Program-made: the position numbers and the translations under genes
Notes under the pieces: generated by a model
Seen by the model: the letters and a program-made list of their open reading frames with translations, nothing else
Database searches by the model: none
What the model was told of the DNA's origin: nothing
Shown: piece after piece, positions 44,701 through 56,700 of the stretch
Layout: each line of letters opens with the position of its first letter
Numbering within the stretch: the stretch's first letter is position 1
Source of the DNA: Candidatus Leptofilum proximum
GTDB lineage: Bacteria > Chloroflexota > Anaerolineae > Promineifilales > Promineifilaceae
NCBI GenBank assembly: GCA_016710325.1
Contig: JADJXK010000001.1
Coordinates: forward strand, 2,108,001-2,172,000
DNA: 64,000 nucleotides
Direction: 5' to 3'

Positions 44701-47700
44701 ATCCCCCTGGTTTTGCAGCACAAACATCACCTGGAACAGCGGGTGGCGGCCGGGATCGCGGTGGGGCAGCAGCGCCTGGACCAGGTTTTCAAACGGATAC
44801 TCCTGGTGGGCATGGGCCGCCAGCATCGTCTGGCGGGTTTGCTGCAGCAGGTCGCGCCAGGTGGTCGTTTCATCGACGTGGCTGCGCAGGGCCAGCGTGT
44901 TGAGGAAGAAGCCAATCATGTTTTTCAGGTCGGGATGGCTGCGGTTGGCGATGGGTGTGCCCACCACCAGGTCTTCCTGGTTGGTGTAGCGGTACAGCAG
45001 CCCGTTAAACGCCGTCAGCAGGGTGACAAACAGCGTGGCCTGCTCGGCCTGGGTCCACTGCTTCACTTTTTCGGCCGGGGGCAGCGGCAGGGTAAAGTCG
45101 AGCATATCGCCGTGGCTGGTTTGCCACTGCGGCCGGGGTTTGTCCGTGGGCAGTGCAAGTGTGGTGGGCGCCTGGGCCAGGTGCTCACGCCAGAAGGCCA
45201 GGCTTTTAGCCATCACGTCATCCGTGAGCCGCGCCTGCTGCCAGACGGTGTAGTCGCCGTACTGCACGTTGATCGACGGCAGGGGCAGCGCCCGCCCGGT
45301 GGTCTTTTGCAGGTAATGCACGACGATTTCGCGTAGGAATAGGCCCGTCGACCAGGCATCGAAGGCGATGTGGTGCACGGTAAAGAGCAGCAGGTGCATT
45401 TCTGAGGCCAGCTGCAGCAGGTGGATGCGGTAGATGGGACCAGTTTGCAGATCAAACGGCGTCAGGGCACTTTCGCGGCGAATGGCGTCGGCCTGGGCGG
45501 CTTTGCCGTCATCGGGTAACTCGGATAGATCGGTGCAGGGGAGGGGAACGGCCGTAAACGGCGCTACTTCCTGGTATGGCGTCTCATCCTCGCCGGGCAC
45601 AAAGTGGGTGCGCAGACTTTCATGCCGCTGCAAGACCTTGTTAAAGCTGTGCGCCAGGGCGTCGGTGTCGAGCACGCCGCGGATTTCCAGGTGGATGGGA
45701 ATGTTGTAGCTGGCGTTGGCCTCTGGGTTGATCTGCGCGATGAACCACATGCGCTGCTGGGCAAAGGAGAGCGGCAGCGGCTGGTCTGCCGGGCGCGGCG
45801 GAATACGCGGCGTTTCTTCGTCTTCGGCCACCTTTTGCCGCTGCCACCTGGCCAGCAGCGCCTGCTTTTTGGCCGAAAGGTTGTCGCGGCGAGCGGCCAG
45901 CTCGGCTTGTTTAGCGGCGCGGGAATCGGTTTCTTGACTGGTTTGTTCGGTTTGCTGCAGGGCTTGCAGTGCCGGGTAGTCTATCTCACCAACGGCCGTT
46001 ACCGGCATCTCCTCCAGCACGTGGAACACCGCTGGAACAAACTGGGCGGGCAGCTGCTGTTTGGCCAGCTGCTCCAGCTGGGCGGTTTCCAGCGGTTGGC
46101 GGGTGACCACGTAGGCGTGCAGCTGTCGTTTTTCGCAGGGCGCATCATCGGGCAAGATGATACAGTCCTGGACGGCGGGATGGCGGGCCAGATGGGCGGC
46201 CACGGCGGTGGTGTCCACAAAATGGCTGCGGGTGGTGGTGTGGGCGGGGTGGTAGCGGCGGAATTGGAGACGGCCGTTTTCCACCCAGCGCCATTTGTCG
46301 TCCGTTGGCAGCAAGTTCGCCCCCACGTGCAGCTCGCCAATGACGCCAATCGGTGCCGGTTGCCCCGCGCTGTTTCGGATAGCGACTGGTGCCGTTGGTG
46401 TGCCAGTCAGCCAATCGACCGGCTCGTCTACCGGATTTAGCATCACGGGCAGCAGTGTGGCCGTTGTCAGCGCGCCGTGCAGGCGGCGACGGCCGTGCCA
46501 CTTCTGCCACAGGGCGGGCGGCATATCGGCTTCGAGGGAGACGGCCGTTTGCAGATGCGGCACTTTAGCCGGATCAAGTGCGCCTAGGAGCACCGCAGGC
46601 AGGATGGCAAAATCCACCTGCGTGTGGGCCAGCAGATCGTAGAGTGAAGTCAATTTGGTGAGCTGGCTGCGGGGGGCCAGGTACAGGGTGGCGCCGTTCA
46701 GCAGCGTGGCAAACAGTTCGTGCGCAGCCTGGTGGCTGGCGAAGACGGCAAAATGCAGCACGCGGCTGGTAGCTTCGATGGGGTAGATGTCGGCCAGCTC
46801 GGCCAGCTCGGCGGCCGGGTAACTGCCCAGGAACGGCAGGTGCAGGCCGCCGGCTGCCGGGGCGGGCAGGTCGGTGTCGGGATGGTGTGCGGCCGTTTCG
46901 ATGGCCAGTGCAGGCAAATCGAACTGGTCAGCAGGTGGGGCTGAATCGCAGTAGAGCAGCAGTTTCGCGCTTCCGTCTTGCAGCGCCTGCTGCTGCCAGC
47001 TGCGCGGCTCGTCCTCGTTGAGCGGCAGGTAGATGCCGCCCGCCTTGAGCACGCCCCAAACGGCGGTGATCATCTGCGGCGTGGGCGAAGCATAGATGGC
47101 AACCGTCTCGCCGGGCTGCACGCCTTGCTGCCGCAGCAGGTGGGCCACCTGGTTGCTTTGCCGGTGCAGCTGGTTGTAGGTGAGCGTGGTGGTGGGGGTG
47201 TGAACGGCCGTCTTCTCGCCAAACTGCGCGGCGATGGTGGCAAAACGCTTGGTGAGGCTGGCGGCTGGAGCCACGGCCTGGGTCGCCTGCGCTTGCCGGT
47301 CACGTTCCGCCGCCGTTCGCAGATCGAGTTGGGCGATGGGTATGTCGGGTTGGGCCAGCATCTGGTCCAGCAGGGTGACGTAGTGCTGGCACAGCTGTTT
47401 AATGCGCGCCGCCGAAAACAGGTCGGTGTTGTACTCCACCCCGCCAAAGATGCGCTCGTTTTGCGTCGTCAGGGAAAGGGTGATGTCGAATTTGGCGGTC
47501 TGCGCACCAAACGGAATGGGCTCCAGCTTGATGCCGGGAATGCCGGGCGGCGGGCTGGCGGCCTGGGCCGTGAACAGGGTCTGGAACAGCGGCGAATGAG
47601 CGGCATCACGCCGATGCTCAATCGCCTCCACCACCTTGTTGAAGGGGATGTCCTGGTTTTCCTGCGCGCCGAGCGTACGCTGCCGCACCTGGTGAACGAG

Positions 47701-50700
47701 CTGGCGGAAGCTCATCTCTGGCGTCAGGCTGGCGTTGATGACGACCGTGTTGACAAAAAAGCCGATGAGATTTTCCGTGTGGGCGTGGTGCCGGTTGGCG
47801 ATGGGCGAACCGACGTTAATTTCGGTCTGCTGCGTGTAGCGATACAAGAGGGCGTGGTAGGCCGCCAACAGCACCATGTATAGGGTGGCTTTTTCTTGCT
47901 GGACAAAATGCTGAGTTTCCCGGCTCAGGGCTTCCGGCAGGTCAAACGCGTAATCGGCCCCGGCGTCGGTTTGTTTGGCCGGGCGGGGTTTGTCCGTGGG
48001 CAGGGCCAGCGGTTGCAGGTTGGCGGCCAGGGTTTGCTGCCAATACGACTGCTGCTGGTCCTGGTGTTGGGCCAGCCAGCGGTTTTGCCAGGCGGCATAG
48101 TCGCTGTACTGCATGGCCAGCGGCGGCAAATCAGGCGCCTCGCCTGCCTGGTACGCCCGGTAAATCGTGACCACTTCATGCACCAGCAGGTCAATCGACC
48201 ACAAATCGATGGCGATGTGGTGCAGGGTCAGGAGCAAGACGACGGCGTCATCGGCCAGATCCAGGAGCTGGACACGGATGGGCAGGTCGGTTGTGAGGGC
48301 AAACGGCCGTTTCACCTCATCCGCCACCCGCTGCATCACCTCTGCTTCCACCTGGTCGGCGGGTAGCTGGCGCAAATCGGTGTGCTGCACAGGGAGCTGT
48401 TTGATGGGGCGGGAACGGCCGTACACATCATCCGCTTCGTAGAAAACGGTGCGCAGCACTTCGTGCCGGTTGATGACGTCCAGCAGGCTCTGCTGCAACC
48501 ATCGCAGATTCACGTCGCCGCGCAGCCGCAGGGCGATGGGCACGTTGTAGGCGGCGCTTTGCGGGTTCAGCTTGTAGAAGAACCAGAGCCGTTTTTGCGC
48601 CAGGGAGAGCGGCAGCCTGTCGTCGGGGAAGGCGCGGGTGACGGCGGGTTTGCTGGACCGTTCGCCAGCTGGTGCGGCCTCCGTTTCGGTGTCCAGGTAA
48701 TGCGCCAGGCCAGCAATGGTTGGCGCGTCGAACAAGACGCGCAGCGGGATGTGCCGGTCCAACTGCTGGCCAACGGCCGAAATGAGCTGGATGGCCAGCA
48801 GGGAGTGGCCGCCCTGGGTAAAGAAGTTGTCGTGGATGCCCACTTCGTTCACATTGAGCAGGCGCTGCCAGATTTCGGCCAGCTGCCTTTCGGTGGGGCT
48901 GGAAGGGGCGACGTACGCTTCGCTGGCGTCGCGTTCACCCGTGGGGGCGGGCAGTGTTTTGCGGTCCACCTTGCCGTTGGGCGTCAGCGGGAAGGCGTCC
49001 AGGCCTATGAAGAGATGTGGCACCATGTACGCGGGCAGGGTTTCCTGGACAAAGGCGCGCAGTTCGGCCGTAGGTACGTCTTCACGTTCAAAAATCAGGT
49101 AGGCCACCAGCTGCTGCTTAAAGGGATGAACCACGGCCTGGGCTACGCCCGGATGCTGGCGCAGGCGGCTTTCAATTTCGCCCAGCTCCACGCGGAAGCC
49201 GCGAATTTTCACCTGGTGGTCGGAACGGCCGTAAAAATTCACCGCGCCATCGGGCCGGAAGCTGGCGAGATCGCCGGTGCGGTAGAGAGGTGACCCGGTG
49301 ACACGGTGACCGGGTGACAGGGTGACCGGGTGTGCGATGAGGACATCGCGGGGTGAAGGGGTGAAATCAGTCACTTTGTCACCTTGTCTCCTTGTCACCT
49401 TGTCAAATGGATTCTCAACAAACCTTTCGCTCGTCAGCTCCGGCTGGTTGAGGTAGCCGCGGGCTACGCCGGTGCCGCCGATGTACAGCTCGCCGGTGAC
49501 GCCGATGGGTACGGGGCGCCGGTTGTGGTCCAGGATGTAGAGCTGGGTGTTGGCCAACGGCCGTCCGATGGGAATCGACTGCTGCGGATCCAGCTCTTCA
49601 GCCAAGACGGGGTAAATTGTGGAGTAGGTGGTCGTTTCTGACGGGGCGTACATGTTCCACAGCTTGTCGCCGCGGGCCAGCAGCTGCTGCGCCAGGGCCA
49701 CCGAGAGTGCTTCACCGCCGGTGATCATCTTCAGGCCGGGCTGCCCCTGCCAGCCGCCGTTGATCAACATTTGCCAGGTGGCGGGTGTGGCTTGAAGGTA
49801 GGTGATGGCTTCTTGCTGCATCAGGGTGATGAGCTGCTGGGGATCGGTAACGGCCGTTTGCGGGGCCATAAAAATCTGCGCGCCAGCCAACAGCGGCAGG
49901 TACAGCTCCACGCTGGCAATGTCGAAGGAGAGGGTGGTGATGGCCAGGAGCCGGTCGTCTGGGGCCATGCCAGGCTGATCGGCCATGCTGGTGAGCAGGT
50001 TGACCAGCGATTGATGCACAATTTGCACACCCTTGGGCCGCCCTGTTGAGCCGGAGGTGTAGATGATGTAGGCCAGGTTGTGGGGGGTGACGGCCGTTTC
50101 CGGCAAATCAGTTGGCAAATCAGCCAGTTTGGGCAGCAGTTCATCCAGGCAAAGTACCTGGGCCTGCTGCTCTGGCAGGGAATCGACGATGCTGCTTTGG
50201 GTAAGCAGCAGCGGCGCCTGGGCATCGGCCAGCATAAACTGGATGCGCTGGGCCGGGAAGGCCGGGTCGATGGGCAGGTAGGCGCCGCCCGCCTTGAGGA
50301 TGCCCAGCAGGCCAACGAGCAAATGCGGCGTGCGGTCGAGCGCCACGGCGACAAAGGTGTCTGGCTGGACGCCCAAAGCGAGCAGGTGGTGGCCCAGCTG
50401 GTTGGACTGCATTTCCAGCTGACGGTAGGTCAGTGTGGTCTGGCCGTCGGCGATGGCGATGCGGTCTGGCGTTTGGGCAGCGTGGTGGGATATGAGCTGG
50501 TGCAGGCAGAGGTCGGTGGGGAACGGCCGTTCCGTCTCATTCCACTGCTGCATCAAGGCTACGTCCGCTGGCGTCAGGATTTCCAGCTCGTGCACCGGGC
50601 GGTCGGGCTGGGCCACAATTTGGGCCAGGAGGTGGTTGAAGTGGTCCGCCAGCCGGGCCACGGTGCTTTCATCGAAGAGAGCGGTGCTGTACTCCCAGCT

Positions 50701-53700
50701 GGCCGTTAGCGTGCCATCGGCCGTTTCCGTCAAATCCAGGCTCAGGTCATACTTGGCGGTGGTGCCCAGCAGCGGCAGCGGCGACAGCTTTAGCCCCGGC
50801 AGGGCCATCTGGCCGAGGGGGGCATTTTGCAGCGTAAAGGCCACCTGGAAAAGCGGCGTGTAGCTGACGTCCCGGGCCAGCTGTTTGGCTTCCACCAGCT
50901 TTTCAAAGGGAATGTCCTGGTGGGCATAAGCGCCGATAGTGGTCTGGCGCACCTGGCTGAGCAGGTCGCGGAAGGTGGGGCTGCCGGTCAGCTGCGTGCG
51001 CAGCACCAGCATGTTGACGAAGAAGCCAATCAGACCCTCAATTTCGGCATGATGGCGGTTGGCAATGGGCGAGCCGACCACGATATCTTCCTGCTGCGTA
51101 TAACAGGCCAGCAGCAGCTGGAAGCTGGCCAGCAGGGTCATAAACAGCGTGGCGTTTTCCTCGTGGCTAAGCTGTTTTAACGCCCGCATCTGCTGGGCCG
51201 GAATGTGACTGTTGTAAATGGCGCCCACAAAGGATTGCACGGGCGGGCGCGGCCGGTCGGTGGGCAGGGTGAGAACGGCTGGTGCCCCTTCGAGGGCGTC
51301 TTGCCAGTAGTCAATCTGCTGCTGCAGCACATCACCCTGCAGCCAGCTGCGCTGCCAGGCGGCAAAGTCGGCGTATTGGATGGGCAGCGGCGGTAGGGGC
51401 GACGGCCGTCCGGCCACAAACGCCGTGTACAGGGCCGACAGCTCGCGGAACAGAATCTCGGCCGACCAGCCATCGGCGATGATGTGGTGCAGGACGATGG
51501 CCAGGATGTGCTGTTCGTCGCCCAGGTGCAGCAGCGAGACGCGGATGAGACGGTCTTGGGTGAGGGAAAACGGCCGTGCCACTTCCTCCGCCAGCCAGTC
51601 CAGAGCTGCCTGTTGGGTCGATTGGGAAAATTCCACCATCGTGATGGGCAGGTGCGTTTCGTCGCTCACGTGCTGGTAGGGTTGGCCGTCTGCCCCGTAA
51701 TAAAACGAGGTGCGCAGCGCGTCGTGGCGGGTGTACAGGGCGTCGAAGGTTTTTTGCAGGGCGGCTGTTTCGAGACGGCCGTCCAGCCGCAGCGCCAGCG
51801 GTATGTTGAAGGCTGACTGGTTGGGCGCCAGCTGGTCAATCACCAGCAGCCGCTGCTGGGCAAACGAAACGGGCAGCGGCTGGCTGCCCACCACGGGGAG
51901 AATCGGCGGCGTTTCCACCTTTGCCTGCGATTGGGCAATCAGCCCGGCGATGCGGGCGATGGTGCCATGCTCCAGCACATCACGCAGCATGAGTTTGACG
52001 CCCAACTGCTGCTGAATGCGGGTAAGCAGCTGCGTGGCCAGAAGCGAATGGCCGCCCAGTTCAAAAAAGTTGTCGTGAATGCTGATTTCTTCTGCAAACA
52101 GCAGCTGCTGCCAGATGGCCAGCAGCTTTGCTTCCGTAGCGGTGCGCGGCGTGGCAAACGGCAGGGTGCGGTCCAGCTGGTCCGGGTTGGGTATGGGCAG
52201 CGCCTTGCGGTCGATTTTGTCGTTGGGCGTGCGCGGCATTTCCTCCAGGCGAACCCAGACTGATGGAACCATGTAGTTGGGCAGGCGCTGGTGCAGTGTG
52301 TCGCGCAGAGTGGCCTGGTCGGTGGCGGCGCCTGGTTCAACCGTGAAATAGGCGACGAGCACGGTCTGCCCGTCAGCGGCCGTATGCGGCATGACCACCG
52401 CGGTGGCTACAGCGGGCTGCGCTTCCAAATTGGCCTCGATTTCACCTAACTCCACGCGGAAGCCGCGCACTTTGACCTGGTGGTCGGAACGGCCGTTGAA
52501 GAGCAGGTTGCCGTCGGGGAGGAAGCGGGCGAGGTCGCCGGTTTTGTAAAGGCGTGACCGGGTGAAGGGGTGACCGGGTGAAGGGGTGACAAGGTGACCG
52601 GGTGACAGGGTGACCGGGTGATCTGTCACCTTGTCACCTTGTCTCCTTGTCACCTTGTCAAAGGGGTTCGGGACAAACCGTTCGGCTGTCAATTCCGGGC
52701 GGTTCAGGTAGCCGTGGGCCAGGCCGAGGCCGCCGATGCACACCTCGCCGGGTACGCCCAGGGGGACGGGCTGCATGTGCTCATCCAGCAAGTAGATTTG
52801 CGTGTTGTGCAGCGGACGGCCGATGGGGGAAATGCCGCGGTGTGTGCTGTCTGGCGGGACACGATACAGGGTGGCGCAGACCGTCGCTTCCGTCGGGCCG
52901 TAGCCGTTGATAAGGACAAGGCCGGGAATGTATTGCTGGATGTCCACCAGGGTCGCTTCGGCCAGCGGCTCCACGCCAACGAGCAGCCGCCTGAGGTGCG
53001 GGTAAGCATGGCCATCGCGCAGCCAGGCGGCAAACGGCTCCACCATAAACGGCGGCAGGTAGAGGGAGGCAATCTGCTGTTGGGCCGACCAGGTAAACAG
53101 GCGCGGCGCGTCGGTGCGCACGTCGCCGGGCACAACGTGCAGCGTGCCGCCGCTGGTTAGCGGCGCAAAAATTTCGTAGACAGAGACGTCGAAATTGAGA
53201 GTAGTCCAGAGGGAAGCGGCCGTTCCCGGCGGCAGTGTGCCCCATTCATCAAAGCTGTGCAGCAGGTTAAAAACGCCGGTATGGCCACAAACTACACCCT
53301 TGGGCTGGCCGGTGGAGCCGGAGGTGTAAATGATGTACGCCGGGTCGTTGGGCGTGTAGGCCAGGTCCAGGTTGGTACTTTCCAGTTGGTCCAACTGCGG
53401 TTGAACGTCGTGCCAGGCCAGGACGGTGCAGCGGCTGGTGTCCAGGTGGTCCAGGGGCGAATCGGTGAGGATGATAGGAGCGGCCGTATCGTCCAGCATG
53501 AACTGGAGGCGCTGGTTGGGGTATGCCGGGTCGAAGGGCACGTACGCCGCCCGCGCTTTGTGGCAGGCCAGGATGGCGGTGATGGCTGGAACGCTGCCGG
53601 GCAGGTGAATGGCCACCGGCTGGCCGGGCTGCACCCCCTGCTGGATAAACAGGCGGGCCAGCTGGTTGGCGCGCAGGTTGAGCTGCTGGTAGGTGAGCGC

Positions 53701-56700
53701 TTCGTGTTCGTCGGTAACGGCCGTTACCTCCGGCTGCACTTCGGACCATCGCTCAAACTGTTGGTGCAGGCAGAAGTCGGGAATGGTGTCATCCACCGTG
53801 CCCTCGGACAGGTGCAGGATGGTTTGGGTTTCGGCGGCGGTGAGGAGGGGGAGTTGGGCGACGGCCGTTTCTGGCTCTGCCACAATACTTTCTAACAACG
53901 TCTCGAAGCGGTTGTGCAGCCGGGTAATGGTTTCGGGCAAGAATAGATCAGTGCAGTATTCCCAGGTGCAGAGCAGTCCGTCGTTGGTTTCGGTGATAAA
54001 GAGCGACAAATCGAACTTGGCCGTGTGGCGCAGCACGGGCAGCGTGGCGACGGCCAGATTATCGAGCGGCTCCAGCGGCGCGCTCGCGTTTTCCAGCGAA
54101 AATGTAACCTGGAAAACGGGCGTGTAGCTGGTGTCGCGCGTGGCGTTGACGGCGTTGACCACCTGCTCAAACGGTATGTTTTCGTGGTTGTAGCCTTCCA
54201 GCACGGTTTGCCGGGCCTGGTCCAGCAAAGACGCGAAACTTTCTTGCCCGTCCAGCTGCGTGCGCAGGGGCAGCATGTTGACAAAAAAGCCAATCAGCCG
54301 CTCGATTTCCGGGTGGCTGCGGTTGGCGCCGGGCACCCCGACGACGATGTCGTCCTGCTGGCTGTGACGGTAGAGCAGCACGTTGTAAGCGGCAAACAGG
54401 GTCATGAACAGGGTGGCGCTGTGCTCGTGGCTGAAGAGGCGCAGGGCGTGGGCCAGTTCGGCAGGCAGGGGGGCGACGTGCAGCGTGCCCGAGGTGCTTT
54501 GCACCCGGGGCCGCGGCAGATCGGTGGATAGATTTAGCCGGTCGGGCGCACCTGCCAGCTGGTTTTGCCAGTAGGCCACCTGCTGCTCCAGCATCTCGCC
54601 TTGCAGCCAGCCACGCTGCCAGGCAGCAAAATCGGCATATTGTAGGGGCATGGCGGGCAGCTGGTTAGCTTCGTCCTGCACCAGCGCGCCGTAGACGTGC
54701 CAGAACTCCTGGGTGAAAATGTCCATCGACCAGCCGTCGGTGATGATGTGGTGCATGACGATGACCAGGATATGCTGCTCATCGCTCAGGCGCAGCAGCG
54801 AGACGCGAATGAGGCGGTCGGTGGTGAGGGAAAACGGCCGTCCCACTTCCTCGTCCAGCCATTCCTGTACGGCCGTTCCCTGGGCCGCCTCTGCCAGGGA
54901 TGAAAAATCAACCGGGGTGATGGATAGCTGCGTTTCGGCCGAAATCTGCTGGTACGCCTGGCCGTCGTCGGTGAAGGCAAAGTTAGTGCGCAGGGAGTCG
55001 TGGCGGGTGTAGAGGGTGTTGATGGCTTGTTGCAGGGGGATGGGGTGGAGACGGCCGTTCAGCCGCAAAGCCAGCGGCACGTTGTAGGTGGCCTGGTTGG
55101 GCGCCAGCTGGTCTATCACCAGCAGCCGCTGCTGGGCAAAAGAAACGGGCAGCGGCTGGCTGCGGTCCAGCGGCACAATGGGTGGGATATCGGCCTCACT
55201 TTGTGTCCCGGCGATCAGCCCGGCGATGCGGGCAATGGTGCCATGCTCCAGCACATCGCGCAGCATGAGCCGGACGCCCAGCTGCTTCTGAATGCGGGTG
55301 AGTAGCTGCGTGGCCAGCAGGGAGTGGCCGCCCAGTTCAAAAAAGTTGTCGTGGATGCTGATCTCTTCGACCGACAGCAGGGATTGCCAGATGGCCAGCA
55401 GCTGTTTTTCCGTGGCGGTGCACGGTGCGGCAAACGGCAGGGTGCGCTCCAGCTGATCCAGGTTGGGCACGGGCAGCGCTTTGCGGTCGATTTTGTCGTT
55501 GGGCGTGCGCGGCATTTTGTCCAGGCGAATCCAGACCGAGGGGATCATGTAGTTGGGCAGGATGCTGTTCAGGGCGTCGCGCAGCGTTTGGGCGTCGGTG
55601 GGGTGGTCGGCTTCGGGCTGGAAGTAGGCGACGAGGACGGTTTGGCCGTCAGCGGCCGTGTGTGGCAGCACCACACCGCTGGCTACGCCGGGTTGGGCCA
55701 GGAGCTGGTTTTCAATTTCGCCCAGCTCCACGCGAAAGCCGCGCACCTTCAGCTGGAAGTCCGACCGGCCGATGAACATGATGTTGCCGTCGGGCAGGTA
55801 GCGGACGAGATCGCCGGTTTTGTAGAGGCGTGACAAGGTGACAGAGTGACCGGGTGAAGGGGTGAAGGGGTGAAGGGGTGAAGGGGTGAAGGGGTGATCG
55901 GTCACCTTGTCACCTTGTCTCCTTGTCACCTTGTCAAAGGGATTCGGGACAAAACGTTCTTCGGTCAGCTCGGGGCGGTTCAGGTAGCCCTGGGACAGGC
56001 CGATGCCGCCGATGCACAGCTCGCCCGCCACACCGACGGGTACGAGCTGCATTTGGGGATCGACCACGTAGACCTGGTAGTTGAGCAGGGGACGGCCGAT
56101 TGGCGTCTGGCCGAGGCGCGGGCTGTCGGGAAAGACCGGGTAGAGCGTGGCGCAGACGGTGGCTTCGGTAGGTCCGTAGCCGTTGATGATGATCAGGCCG
56201 GGGATGTGCTGCTCAATTTCCACCAGGGTGGGTTCGGCCAACGGCTCGACGCCAACGAGGAGGCGCTTGAGGCTGGGGCAGGTACGGCCGTCGCGCAGCC
56301 AGGCGGCAAATGGTTCCACCATAAACGGCGGCATGTAGCCATTTTCGATGTTGTTTTCGGCCAGCCAGGCAAAATAGCGCAGGGCATCGGGCTGGATCTC
56401 CTGGGGCACGATGTGCAGCGAGCCGCCGCTGATCAGCGTGGTGAATATTTCATAGACGGAAGCATCAAAATTGAGCGTGGTCCAGAGTGAACCAACGACC
56501 TGCGGCGGCAGCGCGCCCCACTGGTTGAAGCTGTGCAGCAGGTTAAAAACGCCAGTGTGGCCGCAGACCACGCCTTTGGGCAGGCCAGTCGAACCCGACG
56601 TGTAAATGATGTAGGCCGGGTCGGTGGGGGTGTAGGCCAGGTCCAGGTTGGTGGCTTCCAGCTCGTCCAGCTGCGGCTGGATGGCGTGCCACTCCAGGAC

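Noticed and set aside
44122..45336. Long plus-strand frames inside the NRPS gene (here and elsewhere in 42000-63000)
   Set aside because: They are antisense shadows caused by high GC and codon bias; no domain motifs are present in them.
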